DNA of 64,000 bases from positions 4,030,001 through 4,094,000 of the forward strand of contig NZ_CP017641.1 of assembly GCF_001983935.1 (NCBI RefSeq), given 5' to 3'. The DNA comes from Fuerstiella marisgermanici (GTDB lineage: Bacteria; Planctomycetota; Planctomycetia; Planctomycetales; Planctomycetaceae). The position numbers and the translations under genes are program-made. The notes beneath the pieces are model-generated. The model was not told the DNA's origin and ran no database searches. It saw only the letters and a program-made list of their open reading frames with translations. Of the stretch, positions 16,255 through 25,928 are shown one piece after another; the first letter of the stretch is position 1; every line of letters begins with the position of its first letter.

Positions 16255-19200
16255 TCAGATGGCGTCAATCCATGAGCGAAAATTGTCCCAAATCGCTGAC
16301 GAAATCTCAGTGTTGTCCGGTTCGCCAACGGTTTCAGGCGGTCGCACTTTTGTTTGCGGTGAGAAGCCGAACATGCTGTCATCGTCTTCTTTGTCGGCAA
16401 GACCCACCGGGCTGCCGTAGCAGTCAGAACTGACAACGCGGCCTGCGGTTCGAGCCCCCGATCCCGACGCGGGACCACCGAGATTGCCGACATTAATCCG
16501 AATCTGAGCCGCCGTTAGCGCGCTGCTGCCCTTGGACTGGTCAATCTGAGCGTTTGTGCCGGAGAGTTTGACTAGGTGAATCAGAAACGAATCGCTGGCG
16601 TCGAAGTCTCCATCACCGTCCACGTCACCGACTGTTTGCATCGCATCAATGGCGGCACGAATCTCGCTGGCGGACAGCGGACTGCTGCCTTTCGACTGGT
16701 CGATCTGAGTATCCGTGCCGGAGAGTTTGGCTAGATGAATCAGAAACGAATCGCTGGCGTCGAAATCTGTGTCGCCGTCCACGTCGCCGAGCGGACTGGC
16801 ATCATCGTTGTCGGTGATCGTGCCCATGCCGGTGTCGCTGACATCGACGGCCCGGGCACCGACCGGCGTGCCGGAGCTGATTACCAGTGAGGCCGTAAAC
16901 GACTCCGACGCCTCGGGAGCACTGTCTTCAGTAATCGGGACCGAAATAGTCTTGTCAGCGTTATCACCGGCGGCGAAGCTGATGGTCTGCGTGTCGTGAT
17001 TGAAGTCACCGGCGGCTGTGCTAACGTTGACAAAGCTGACATCCACATCCACAGCGACATCAAGCGCGTTCGACAACGACAGCGTGAAGTCCAATGTGCC
17101 ATCCCCCTCGTTGACGGTGACGTCGTTGATTGTGAATGTCGCCGTTTCGTCGTTGGTGATGGTTCCCGTGGCTGCGTTCGACGTGCCGACCAGATAATCG
17201 GCCCCAGCCGTCAGCGTCAAAATAGCAGTTTCGTCGAGTTCCGCGACAGAATCGGCAATTGGGTCGATCGTAACGGTGGCCGTGGCGGAACCATCGGCAA
17301 ACGTCACGGTGCCTGCTGCGCCTGTGAATGTTGCGGCACCAGTCTGCGTGTAGTCTGTGGCAAACGCGGCGGCTCCGCTGACACTAAAACCAGCCGTGAT
17401 GGCTCCAGTCGTGATGTCGCGTGTGAAGGCATAGCCCAGGTTTCCGACGCCGTCTTCCGCAACTGCGGCCGGAGCAACGGCCACCGTGATCGTCGGTGTT
17501 CTCTGAACATTCAGAGTCGCTGCACCCTGAGTGAACACCTCAAACGTTTGTCCACCGATGACATCGTCTGCCGCCTGTGTCCAGCCTGCTCCGATGTCGA
17601 CTGTGTCATCGCCATCGCGAAGCAAGGTCAGCGTGTTGGATGTGCTGCTGATGTTGAGGACTTCCTGCACGTCCAGGGTCAGCGTGTTGTCGCCGCTGCC
17701 GGAGATGTCGATTTCCTCGATGTCGACGATGCGGTTGTCGGCGACCGTAGTCAGATCGAGTGTGATGCCGCTGCCGTCCAGACGCAGTGTGTCCCTGCCG
17801 TTGCCGCCGATGATTCGGCGTGTGCTGCTGAAATCGGCATCCGGGATGGCCAGCGTGTCGTCGCCTTCGCCGCCGCGCAGCACGTCGGCACCACCATCAC
17901 TGATCAACACGTCGTCACCGCCGCCGCCGATCAGGATGTCGATCGCGACGGCCCCCTGATTTGCCATCAGCGTGTTTGCGGTTCCGTCGCCGACCTGCGT
18001 CTCGGCTCCACCCGTGAAGTTCCCCCCGAACACCACGTAGCTCTCCCCTTCGCGGGTGTCGGTCCCGCCAGCATCCGCTCGGTATGCCCCGATAATGAGG
18101 TCGTCGAAACCGTCACCGTTCACATCACCGGCGCTGCTTGCCGGACTCCCTGCGGAATCTTCTGCGTCGGTGCCGAAGATTGTGATCCCGTCGGAACCGA
18201 GGTTGCCCAGATCGATCGTCGTCGACAGCGATGCCCCGCCGAAAATCACATAGCTTTCCCCTGCTGCGTTCTTCGCGTTGTTCGCTGCGTCGGCACCAGA
18301 TGCTCCGATGATGAGGTCATCGAAACCGTCACCATTCAAGTCCCCACCACTGCTCACGCTAACACCGCTGTAGTCATTGGTGTCGGCACCGTGAATGATG
18401 AGACCCGCATTGCCGAGGTTCGCGAGGTCCATCATGGCTGGCAGCGATGCACTGCCGAAAATCACATAGCTTTCCCCTGCTGCGGTCTTCGCGTTGTTCG
18501 CTGCGTCGGCCACGGCTCCGATAATCAGGTCGTCGAAACCGTCGCCATTTACATCACCAGCACCGCTCACACTGATACCGCTTGCGTCTCCAGCGTCGGC
18601 TCCGTGAATAACGAGTCCCGCATTCCCAAGATTTCCCAGGTCAATGGTGGCCGGAAGTGTTTCGCCGCCGAAAATCACATAGCTTTCCCCTGCTGTGGTC
18701 TTCGCGTTGTTCGCTGCGTCGGCTTCGCTGGCTCCAATAATGAAGTCGTCAAAGCCGTCACCATTCACGTCTCCAGCATCGCTTACGCTATAACCGCTTT
18801 CATCTTCTGCGTCGGCTCCGTATATGATGAGTCCCGCGTTTCCGAGATTGGCGAGCTGAATTGTAGCCGGAAGAGTGTCTCCACCGAAAATCACGTAACT
18901 TTCACCGGCGTCATTTTTCGCGTTGTTCGCGCCATAGGCAAAATTCGCTCCGATGAGCAGGTCGTCAAAACCATCACCGTTCACATCACCGGCGCTGCTC
19001 ACGCTAATACCGCTTGCGTCTAATTCGTCGGCTCCTTGAATAACGAGTCCAGCATTCCCGAAATTATCGAGGTCAATGGTGGTCGGAAGAGTGTCCCCGC
19101 CGAAGACTACGTAGCTGTTTCCAGCACCATACTTGCCGTTGGTATATGAATAGGGGCCACTTGCTCCGATGATGAGGTCGTCGAAACCGTCACCATTCAC

Positions 19201-19710
19201 GTCACCACCTGCGCTCACGCTATAACCGCTGTAACCAAATTCGTCGGCTCCGTGAATGACGATTCCCGTATTTCCGAGATTGGCGAGGTCAATGGTGGCC
19301 GGAAATGTTTTTCCGCCGAAAATTACATAACTCTCACCGGCCCGTTCTTTCGCGTTGTTCGCGGCGTAGGCCCAGTAAGCTCCAATGATGAGGTCGTCGA
19401 AACCGTCCCTGTTCACGTCACCGGCGCTGCTCACGCTAAACCCGCTACGATCTTCTGCGTCGGCACCGTGAATGATGGTGCCGTCACCTGAGACCAGAGC
19501 GGCCAGATCGATGGTCGTGAGCAAACAGCGTTGCTCAAGACTTTCCGCCGATGAGCGACTGACATCCCGAGCCGACAATTGACACCCCACTCGGCGTCGG
19601 CGACTAACGGTTCGATCATCAAAAACGGTGCATAAAGACGATAACCGCGACTTAATCGACATCGACTGCATTCCCCAACACGAAAAACCAACCGGCAGCG
19701 AACGATTCAT
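16255..19710 (-). CDS. Large LEPR-XLL surface protein: FG-GAP, RTX, Calx-beta-like and dockerin-like domains
   Basis: 1,151 residues. The N-terminus has a basic stretch and ESLEQRCLLTT, a variant of the planctomycete LEPR-XLL export signature. Seven FG-GAP repeats of about 62 residues follow (each with GDVNGDGFDDLIIGA and ESYVIFGG), giving a beta-propeller with DXDGDGXXD calcium loops. Next are RTX-like nonapeptides (GGGGDDVLISDGG, GGEGDDTL), two Calx-beta-like domains at about 720-960, and two near-identical dockerin-like repeats (GDVDGDGDFDASDSFLIHL) at about 975-1070. Likely a calcium-stabilised extracellular protein. Start may instead be ATG 19662, which has a better ribosome site (GGGGA). 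Its end sequence recurs downstream as a decayed tail. Confidence 0.88.
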   Translation of the reverse strand: MNRSLPVGFSCWGMQSMSIKSRLSSLCTVFDDRTVSRRRRVGCQLSARDVSRSSAESLEQRCLLTTIDLAALVSGDGTIIHGADAEDRSGFSVSSAGDVNRDGFDDLIIGAYWAYAANNAKERAGESYVIFGGKTFPATIDLANLGNTGIVIHGADEFGYSGYSVSAGGDVNGDGFDDLIIGASGPYSYTNGKYGAGNSYVVFGGDTLPTTIDLDNFGNAGLVIQGADELDASGISVSSAGDVNGDGFDDLLIGANFAYGANNAKNDAGESYVIFGGDTLPATIQLANLGNAGLIIYGADAEDESGYSVSDAGDVNGDGFDDFIIGASEADAANNAKTTAGESYVIFGGETLPATIDLGNLGNAGLVIHGADAGDASGISVSGAGDVNGDGFDDLIIGAVADAANNAKTAAGESYVIFGSASLPAMMDLANLGNAGLIIHGADTNDYSGVSVSSGGDLNGDGFDDLIIGASGADAANNAKNAAGESYVIFGGASLSTTIDLGNLGSDGITIFGTDAEDSAGSPASSAGDVNGDGFDDLIIGAYRADAGGTDTREGESYVVFGGNFTGGAETQVGDGTANTLMANQGAVAIDILIGGGGDDVLISDGGADVLRGGEGDDTLAIPDADFSSTRRIIGGNGRDTLRLDGSGITLDLTTVADNRIVDIEEIDISGSGDNTLTLDVQEVLNISSTSNTLTLLRDGDDTVDIGAGWTQAADDVIGGQTFEVFTQGAATLNVQRTPTITVAVAPAAVAEDGVGNLGYAFTRDITTGAITAGFSVSGAAAFATDYTQTGAATFTGAAGTVTFADGSATATVTIDPIADSVAELDETAILTLTAGADYLVGTSNAATGTITNDETATFTINDVTVNEGDGTLDFTLSLSNALDVAVDVDVSFVNVSTAAGDFNHDTQTISFAAGDNADKTISVPITEDSAPEASESFTASLVISSGTPVGARAVDVSDTGMGTITDNDDASPLGDVDGDTDFDASDSFLIHLAKLSGTDTQIDQSKGSSPLSASEIRAAIDAMQTVGDVDGDGDFDASDSFLIHLVKLSGTNAQIDQSKGSSALTAAQIRINVGNLGGPASGSGARTAGRVVSSDCYGSPVGLADKEDDDSMFGFSPQTKVRPPETVGEPDNTEISSAIWDNFRSWIDAI

Positions 19711-19802
19711 CGGTCACAGCGAATTCTCTCAAAAGGTTACACGGGCCACGGTGGATACCCCCATCGTGCCGGTGCCGATTCCCTGAATTTTATCGAACTT
19801 GG

Positions 19803-19828
19803 TGTGCGCGCGTCTCCTGCCCCCGCAC
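19803..19828. repeat. 26-bp direct repeat, copy 2
   Basis: Partner of 16070-16095 with one mismatch. It lies between the FG-GAP gene start and the end of the TIGR03032-like gene. Confidence 0.6.
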
Positions 19829-19834
19829 CTTCGT

Positions 19835-20893
19835 TCACAACGAGCTTTCCTCACCGACTCGCAAGACGCGGCGGATTTCGTCGGTGCGGAATCCGAGCGC
19901 CTGAGGTCGTCGAATGCCCGGCAATATGATCACGTCGTACAGTTCTGACACCACGCCTTCGATGCGTACCCAATGAATTGCATCTCCGGTTCGCAGATCA
20001 ATCACATGCAGCCCGCACCGAGGATCGACTTGTGCCTTCCCAAGGTTCTGATCCAGATCCAATCCGGAGAAGGTCCGGTTTTCGCGCTGCTTCGAAAGGC
20101 CGATGATGGCGTAGTCGCCGTGGAACCACAGGCCTCTTTGATAGCCCGGACAAAACGCGACCGATTCAAAGCAGCCTTTGTCCCGGTCAATGAACCCAAA
20201 GTGCCCGGTGCCGGAATTTAACACCCACAACTTATCGCGATAGACTCGCGGAGAATGCGGCATGGACAGGCCGGTCGCGACGACAGCGTTGGTCTGCACA
20301 TCAATCACGCAGCCTCCGTCATGACGCCGGTCTCGCCAACCATCGGCCACATTGGATTGGCTGACCGCCGTCACGTACTTGGCTTTACCGTTTTCCAGAG
20401 CCAACCCGTTCAGATGACAACGATCTTCAGCCGCCAGTCGATCAATAAACGGAGGCTTCCACAGCGGCACGAAACTATGAGTGTCACTGATCGTCGCCAA
20501 ACAGCCGAACAGCGTGTTCACAAAGACGACTCGCCCGCTGTCTTCAACCGCCACATCGTGAATATCCAGATCGCCCGTCACGTATCCCACCTGAGGAACA
20601 TACAGGCGATCGAAGCTTTCCGCAGTCTGACCGGGCTCCAGCACATTTTCGAACCGCCACAACTGGTACAGCGACGACAGCCACAACGTCTGATCCGTCG
20701 CATGCAGTCCCAGACAGCGGTTGAACGTGCGTTCAAACACAGACAGCCTGCCATCGGGCTGCAGGCCCAGCAAAAACAGCTTTCCCGCCTGATAGGTGGT
20801 AAACGCGAGACTTAGCTTCTGTTCCGCCAGCCAGTCCGGAAACTGACGTGAAGATGTAAGTTCAAAGATCGGAGCGGGAGACGCAGAAGACAC
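19835..20893 (-). CDS. TIGR03032/DUF4915-like protein, probable beta-propeller
   Basis: About 352 residues. The sequence has the typical family opening (FELTSSRQFPDWLAEQKLSL then FTTYQAGKLFLLG) and repeated short beta motifs (CLGLHA, LDIHDVAV, HLNGLALENGKAKYVTAV, MPHSPRVYRDKLWVLNSG, GYQRGLWFHGDYAIIGLSK). The family is found in varied bacteria with unknown reaction; it is sometimes linked to peptide or glycan modification loci. I choose GTG 20893 because AAAGGA lies 8 bases upstream; a TTG at 20947 would add 18 residues that look poorly conserved. Confidence 0.8.
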   Translation of the reverse strand: MSSASPAPIFELTSSRQFPDWLAEQKLSLAFTTYQAGKLFLLGLQPDGRLSVFERTFNRCLGLHATDQTLWLSSLYQLWRFENVLEPGQTAESFDRLYVPQVGYVTGDLDIHDVAVEDSGRVVFVNTLFGCLATISDTHSFVPLWKPPFIDRLAAEDRCHLNGLALENGKAKYVTAVSQSNVADGWRDRRHDGGCVIDVQTNAVVATGLSMPHSPRVYRDKLWVLNSGTGHFGFIDRDKGCFESVAFCPGYQRGLWFHGDYAIIGLSKQRENRTFSGLDLDQNLGKAQVDPRCGLHVIDLRTGDAIHWVRIEGVVSELYDVIILPGIRRPQALGFRTDEIRRVLRVGEESSL

Positions 20894-20947
20894 TTTTGAA
20901 ATTCCTTTCTCGATCAAATTCGCACTGGAGGATGCTGGTGACTGCAA

Positions 20948-21542
20948 CCGTCCATGTCAAGGAACAGTCCGGGGCTGGCCAGTGGATGGGTGTATCGTCG
21001 GTGTCAGCCACAAAAAGAACAGGGAAAGCGGGTGCAACCCCCGACATGCACCCTCGGGCCCCCGATCCGTATGATGGCGGCTTGGCACTTGGTTCAAGTC
21101 GAATAACGATGACTGACAAGCACGCCGAATCTACGAGCCGCCTGTGAGGCAGGAAAAAAACAAGTGTCGCTAAACAACAATCGTGCAGGCGGCATTCCTG
21201 GCGTGATGCAACAGTCGGCCCATCGAATGCGTGTCGAGCATTCCGGCTTCATCGACACTCAGCACTCCATTCTTTGGAAGCTGGACAGGCTTCCTGATCC
21301 ATCGTGGCTTATGGGCACGACAGATCAGAGCAATCATTATTTTGCAGCAACGACCTGCTACTCAAGAATTGAAGCCACAGACAGACCCGCAAAACAAAAC
21401 GAGCAAATTGCAATCGACGACAGTTAACCACGTCGCTGCGCGCCTCTTACCGGCGTCGGAGACGGGAAAGCCAACCTTTCTAACCGCCGTCTACAAGCCC
21501 CTCTTGGACACACTAAGACAAAACAGCACTTAGCCAATTCTG
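20948..21542. other. Intergenic region, nothing recognised
   Basis: Only short overlapping frames are seen, none with a family pattern or a good ribosome site. Confidence 0.45.
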
Positions 21543-22053
21543 TCACTGGTTCTTTTCTCCCGAATCGAATGCTCGAGCTCTCTCCAATCGCTTTCGGACC
21601 TCTCCGTGGAACGCTGGAAATGACTCCTGCCTAAATACTTCAAGGGCAGCTTCATGTGCGGCGATTGCCGACCTGATGGCTTCATCGCTCCGCGTTGGAT
21701 GTGCGATAGCTAACGCTGTGTAGGCGATTCCAATGTTTGACTTGGTCTTGGCCCAATCTTGCGGCGACGATTTTCGAGTCCAGATGGTCAGAATATCGTC
21801 GTAAATCTTGAAGGCGTCATCGAACACTTCTTCGGATTCGAAGCCATGCTGACCGAGACGTACAAGAACATTGCAGAGGTTAGAACTAGTCGTGGCCCAT
21901 TGATGCGGCAGTGTATCCTTCGTTTGGATCTTTAGAGCTGATTTGAGAGCAGCTGAGGCATCTCTCAACAGTTCGTGTGAAACTCGTCCCTCTGAACGAT
22001 CAGCCAGATCCTTCAGGATCATTCCAATATCACTTTGCGCCTTTGCCCATTGC
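21543..22053 (-). pseudogene. 3' part of an IS-interrupted exported TPR protein gene
   Basis: Encodes the last TPR units (PHQWATTSSNLCNVLVRLG, PQDWAKTKSNIGIAYTALA) of the protein whose first part lies at 23345-24927. The frame resumes exactly at the 9-bp duplication left by the insertion. An ATG inside the IS end (22067) could give a 174-residue product, but it would lack a signal peptide, so the gene is treated as broken. Confidence 0.85.
22045..22053. repeat. 9-bp target site duplication, left copy
   Basis: GCCCATTGC, identical to 23345-23353 and immediately outside the inverted repeat of the insertion sequence. Confidence 0.9.
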
Positions 22054-23344
22054 CAGGGCCAGCGCATACTAAGTTGTTTTGCCGGTAAGGATTTGCATCA
22101 AATAGTCAATGTTCCATCCGGCCATTCTTCTTTTCATGACGTTGCTTTGTTTGCCAGGATGTTTCTTGATGAGGCTGAGTGTGAGTCGTCTGAGCCATGA
22201 CAAATTGTTCGCGAAGATTCGGTTTCGGACTCGACTCTCATCCTCGCGGTAGGTCATGTCGAGACTCCAGTGCAGCGTGTTTTCTATGGCCCAGTGACCA
22301 CGAACCGTTGTTGCGAACAGCTCGCCTTTGCGACGCAGACTGCTGATGTAGTAGCGAACGTCAGAATGATGAATGCCGTCCTGCTCGTACATTCGGATCG
22401 CCGTTCCGATGGTCTTGAGTCCGGCCCATTTGTGGCCCACGTCAAAATCGACAGGCACGGTCGCCTGATAGTAGATTCTCTGTTCCTGCCGACCGTGTCC
22501 CTTCTCTGTTTCTTCATAGCGACTGACGGGACAGCGAGCGAAGTCATCCTCCAGGTGATCGAGAAAAAACTTCTGCACGACCTCATAGAGTTTCGGTTGG
22601 TTGCCTTTCAGGGCTAACACATAGTCTGCATTGCCAGACACGATCTGCTGCGCAATGTTTTTTTGACAACCCGCTGCGTCAATCGTAATGATCGCCTCAT
22701 CGATATTGATTTCGTTCAGTAATTTCGGGATCGCGGTGATCTCGTTCGACTTCTCTTCCGTCGCCACCTGTCCCAGAGAAATCCCCTGATCAGAAGCCCA
22801 CGCACTCACGATGAACAACGCACCCAGCCCATTCTTTTTGTCATGTGATCGACGGAGTGCTTTGCCATCAATCGCAATCTGTTTTCTGTAGCCTTCTTTC
22901 TGTTCGTCGGAAAGTCCTTCCAGCGATTCAATCCATTGCACGAAGCACGCTTGAAAGTCGTTCGGCTTCAGGAGAGAAAGGACGCGCCGGTACGTATCTT
23001 TTTTCGGAATGCCATGCGGAAGTGCCAGGTGTTTCTGCAGGCCATCGGCATTCAGTCGCGCCCATTCCGCAATCGCACTGGGGCCGTCGGCGTTGGCCAG
23101 CACTCCGCAAATGGCGATCACAATCACATCACCAAGCAGATGCAGACGATTGATGTTGGAACGCGGGTCTTTCAATTGATCAAAGTAATGAACAATGTTT
23201 CCTGTCAGCTCCTGGGTGACCGCCAGTTCAACTGTCGACATCTCTTGTCCTCTCCTCGTGAAGTCCGATGTTACGACACGAAAAGACTAACCAATACTCA
23301 CTTGTCGCGCCAGCCTAAATTGCCCAAAGTGCGCGCTGGCCCTG
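22054..23344 (-). mobile_element. Complete ISAs1-family insertion sequence (1,291 bp)
   Basis: Bounded by terminal inverted repeats starting CAGGGCCAGCGC (22054-22065, and reversed at 23333-23344) and a perfect 9-bp target duplication. It contains one intact transposase gene in the same direction as the interrupted gene. Size, ends and duplication length fit the ISAs1 family. Intact ends plus a perfect duplication point to a recent, possibly still active insertion. Confidence 0.93.
22069..23241 (-). CDS. ISAs1-family transposase
   Basis: 390 residues of the ISAs1/H-repeat-associated transposase type. N-terminal DUF4277-like part (YFDQLKDPRSN, GDVIVIAICGVLANADG), then the DDE nuclease: first Asp in IAIDGKALR, second in IITIDAAGCQ, and Glu in RGHWAIENTLHWSLDMTYRED. 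The frame is full length with no frameshift. It is the only gene of the element. Confidence 0.95.
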   Translation of the reverse strand: MSTVELAVTQELTGNIVHYFDQLKDPRSNINRLHLLGDVIVIAICGVLANADGPSAIAEWARLNADGLQKHLALPHGIPKKDTYRRVLSLLKPNDFQACFVQWIESLEGLSDEQKEGYRKQIAIDGKALRRSHDKKNGLGALFIVSAWASDQGISLGQVATEEKSNEITAIPKLLNEINIDEAIITIDAAGCQKNIAQQIVSGNADYVLALKGNQPKLYEVVQKFFLDHLEDDFARCPVSRYEETEKGHGRQEQRIYYQATVPVDFDVGHKWAGLKTIGTAIRMYEQDGIHHSDVRYYISSLRRKGELFATTVRGHWAIENTLHWSLDMTYREDESRVRNRIFANNLSWLRRLTLSLIKKHPGKQSNVMKRRMAGWNIDYLMQILTGKTT

Positions 23345-23353
23345 GCCCATTGC
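23345..23353. repeat. 9-bp target site duplication, right copy
   Basis: GCCCATTGC, identical to 22045-22053 on the other side of the insertion sequence. Confidence 0.9.
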
Positions 23354-24927
23354 TGAGGGTACTCCGCAAGCGTGAATGATCGTGTCGCATCCTGGCATGC
23401 CACGAGCGACCCGAGTAGCAGTCGTTTGCTATATTTCCCGGAGATCATCCTTCCCATAGCTGCCTTAACAATCGCAAGGTTGAGTTTCGCCCTCGCCCAT
23501 TGCGTCGCATCAGTCCGGACACTGAGTGCTTCCTGAATTGCGTGTTCAGCCTCAAACAGCAGGTCAAGACCTTCCTGCCCTCCGGTCAGTTGGCCTTTTA
23601 GCGAAAGGGCATTTCCCAGATTGCTCTGGGTGTTCGCCCAAGATTCAGCGTGCTCAACTCTTGACTGTACCTGCAAAGCATTTTCATAGGCTTCCACGGC
23701 TTCTGTTAACAACTGCGACACTTGACTGCCATCAGCTCGTTTCCCAAGCTCCTGCAGGACATTGCCTAAAGCGATCTGGCTATTCGCCCAACGGGTCGGT
23801 AGTCGTTCCTGAGTGTTGATCTTAAGGGCCTCAAGCAGCACTTTCCTTGCCTCAGCGTACAAGTCTCTGGCTTCCTCACCGCCCGTTCGATTTGCAAGGG
23901 ATGTGAGCGCCAGGCCAAGATTGTGGTTAATGTCCGCCCAATGCGTCGCGTTTGCCAACCGCTCCGTTTGTTCAGAGGCTTCTCGATACGATTCAATTGC
24001 TTGGTGTAGTATTTTGACAGACTCTTCAGCGTCTACTCGTTCGCCGAGATTGCTTGCGGCGTTGCCAATGCGGAACTTGATTCGTCTCCATCGAGCTCTG
24101 TCCGTCTTTTGGTCGACATATTTGAGTGCGAGATAATATGTCTCGATGGCATCGTTGTACTGATTACCCATGAAGTAGGCATCACCGCCAAGCACAACAT
24201 CGTCGATTCCGTCGGCGACCTTCTCCTCGCCCACACCATTGGCGATCGAATCATCTTCAATATCTTTGAGCCCATCATTGATGGTGTCCATACCTGCCTT
24301 CCTGAGCGACGGTGCGGCGACGTCCAATCTGCCCTCCGCAAATGCTGCCAGCCCAACCTGCCTAAAGTCTGTTGCATTCTCTTTTGCTTTTTCGGCCCAT
24401 TCCTGAAGAGCAGTATGCACCTCTTCCTCGGTGAATCCGTATTCCAGTCCGAAGGCGAGGACGTATTTCGCGAGGTCCCCTCGAGCTACCGATGCGGGGC
24501 GCAATTCACCAGAAGCTTCTTCGGCCGTTTGTTCGATAAATCTCTCAATACGTTGATCTGTCCAGAGCAGCTTCGAACCCTCCGGGAGAATTCGAATTTC
24601 AATCTCGTCGAGCTCGTCATCCGGCAAACGGAATTCGCCAGAAAGTGGATAGTGTATGACAAAACCAGGTTTCTCGATCGCGAGGGTTACGAGCCTTCCG
24701 CTTCGAAAGGCTGTCGGCAGCTGAATCCTAAACTCGCCGGTATCAGTCGTGATGGCGCTACCGACATTACGAACAAACACCTTCGTGTTCCTGACCGGTT
24801 GTTTGCTCTCCTTGGACTCACCAACGATCACGAGCATGCCACGCAGATATCGAGGCTGGCTTGTTTGGGCGTGCGTCTGAGGGATTGCCATTAAGCTAAG
24901 CACGGCCACGCAGATCGTTCTGTTCAT
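23345..24927 (-). pseudogene. 5' part of an IS-interrupted exported TPR protein gene
   Basis: Starts MNRTICVAVLSLMAIPQTHA (signal peptide), then a carboxypeptidase-regulatory-like beta domain (residues about 30-110), an alpha-helical region and at least six TPR-like repeats with a conserved W-A-x-x-x-x-N-L-G core (TRWANSQIALGNVL, ESWANTQSNLGNAL, TQWARAKLNLAIV). The insertion falls in codons for YPQQWAKAQ. Joining 24927-23345 to 22044-21543 gives one 694-residue frame. Its ATG overlaps the stop of the upstream membrane-protein gene (ATGA), so the two were one operon. Confidence 0.88.
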
Positions 24928-25910
24928 TTGGCGCCTCCACCCGAAGTCGCTTCCTCCTCATGCGACTCTTTGACAAATGTCACGGGGAAGTGGTGGGTCC
25001 CCAGCCATACGTGGTTGCGGCTGGGTTCATATCCGGACTTCAGGGCTATCAACTCTACTTGTCGGTGCTGGGTCGTCGACAACCCTTCAAATCGAAACCG
25101 ACCGTGCGGGTCAGTCCTGCACACCGGTGTTCCACCACTTTCGGTGTCAATATCCAACAGCGTCAGTTTCACACCAACAATTGGCTTGTTGGTGACCGCA
25201 TCGATAACTGAGCCGCCGAGCACTGCAGGTACACTGCTTGCCGCTTGTTGACGAAACGTTGGGTTCGGTGGAATGCCAGCCACTTGTCCATCTCTTTCGT
25301 TGGACCCGCTCTGTCCTTGTATGAAAAAGAATGCGACTCCAATAAATGGAGTCATCAGTAGCGCTAGCTTCCAGGAACGTCCGGGAGCCCACGGCGCGGA
25401 AATATTCAGAAACACTCCATGATCGTCACCTTGCGAGTCGTCTGCCCAGCCTGCCCCTTCCGTAGCCAATGATGAGGCCGAGCAGCTTGCTCCAGGATCA
25501 GTGTTCTCGTCTTCACCAATACCAAGAGGCGGCTGCTCTTGTTCCAGCTTATCGATGGCGGCATCCGGCAGATCCGTGGTCTCCGGGGGCGTTTTCATGA
25601 ATTCAGTTGACGAGCCGGCCTCTCTTATGATCTTCGGCTTTTTCTTGGCCTCCACGACATGCTTGGCAAAGTCCAAGTGAACATGCCCGTCCTCTCCCAG
25701 AAACGGAATTTCTAGCCGGTTGATTTCATCAATAAACTCGACAATTGCCGGGCGGCTCACGCCTCGTGATTGTTTCCCTGCTGCCTGCCAAGGCGAACTG
25801 TGATCTTTCAAGGGCGTCTCGGCGAGAAACGAGTCGAAGAAGTCCCGCTGCGTCTTCCCCGCAGCTTTAAACTGCTTTTTCGCTTCTTCGTTGAACGCAT
25901 ACGTGGCCAA
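24924..25910 (-). CDS. Single-pass membrane protein with external carboxypeptidase-regulatory-like domain
   Basis: 328 residues. The first 180 residues are charged and presumably cytoplasmic (YAFNEEAKKQFKAAGKTQRD, later acidic and low complexity). One membrane helix spans about 181-198 (KLALLMTPFIGVAFFFIQ). The remaining part includes a CarboxypepD-reg-like beta domain at 230-310 (GGSVIDAVTNKPIVGVKLTL, GRFRFEGL). The same kind of beta domain opens the next protein. With a sigma factor gene nearby on the other strand, a membrane anti-sigma-like or receptor role is possible, but no known anti-sigma motif is visible. Confidence 0.65.
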   Translation of the reverse strand: MATYAFNEEAKKQFKAAGKTQRDFFDSFLAETPLKDHSSPWQAAGKQSRGVSRPAIVEFIDEINRLEIPFLGEDGHVHLDFAKHVVEAKKKPKIIREAGSSTEFMKTPPETTDLPDAAIDKLEQEQPPLGIGEDENTDPGASCSASSLATEGAGWADDSQGDDHGVFLNISAPWAPGRSWKLALLMTPFIGVAFFFIQGQSGSNERDGQVAGIPPNPTFRQQAASSVPAVLGGSVIDAVTNKPIVGVKLTLLDIDTESGGTPVCRTDPHGRFRFEGLSTTQHRQVELIALKSGYEPSRNHVWLGTHHFPVTFVKESHEEEATSGGGAK

Positions 25911-25928
25911 AACAAGCCCTCCACGAAA

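Noticed and set aside
16996-19023. 675-codon plus-strand frame opposite the FG-GAP gene
   Set aside because: It mirrors the repeat structure of the real gene and has no protein-like domain; long antisense frames arise from the GAC/GTC-rich repeats.
24109-24894. 261-codon plus-strand frame
   Set aside because: Opposite the TPR gene, whose signal peptide and repeats are clear; no domain on the plus strand.
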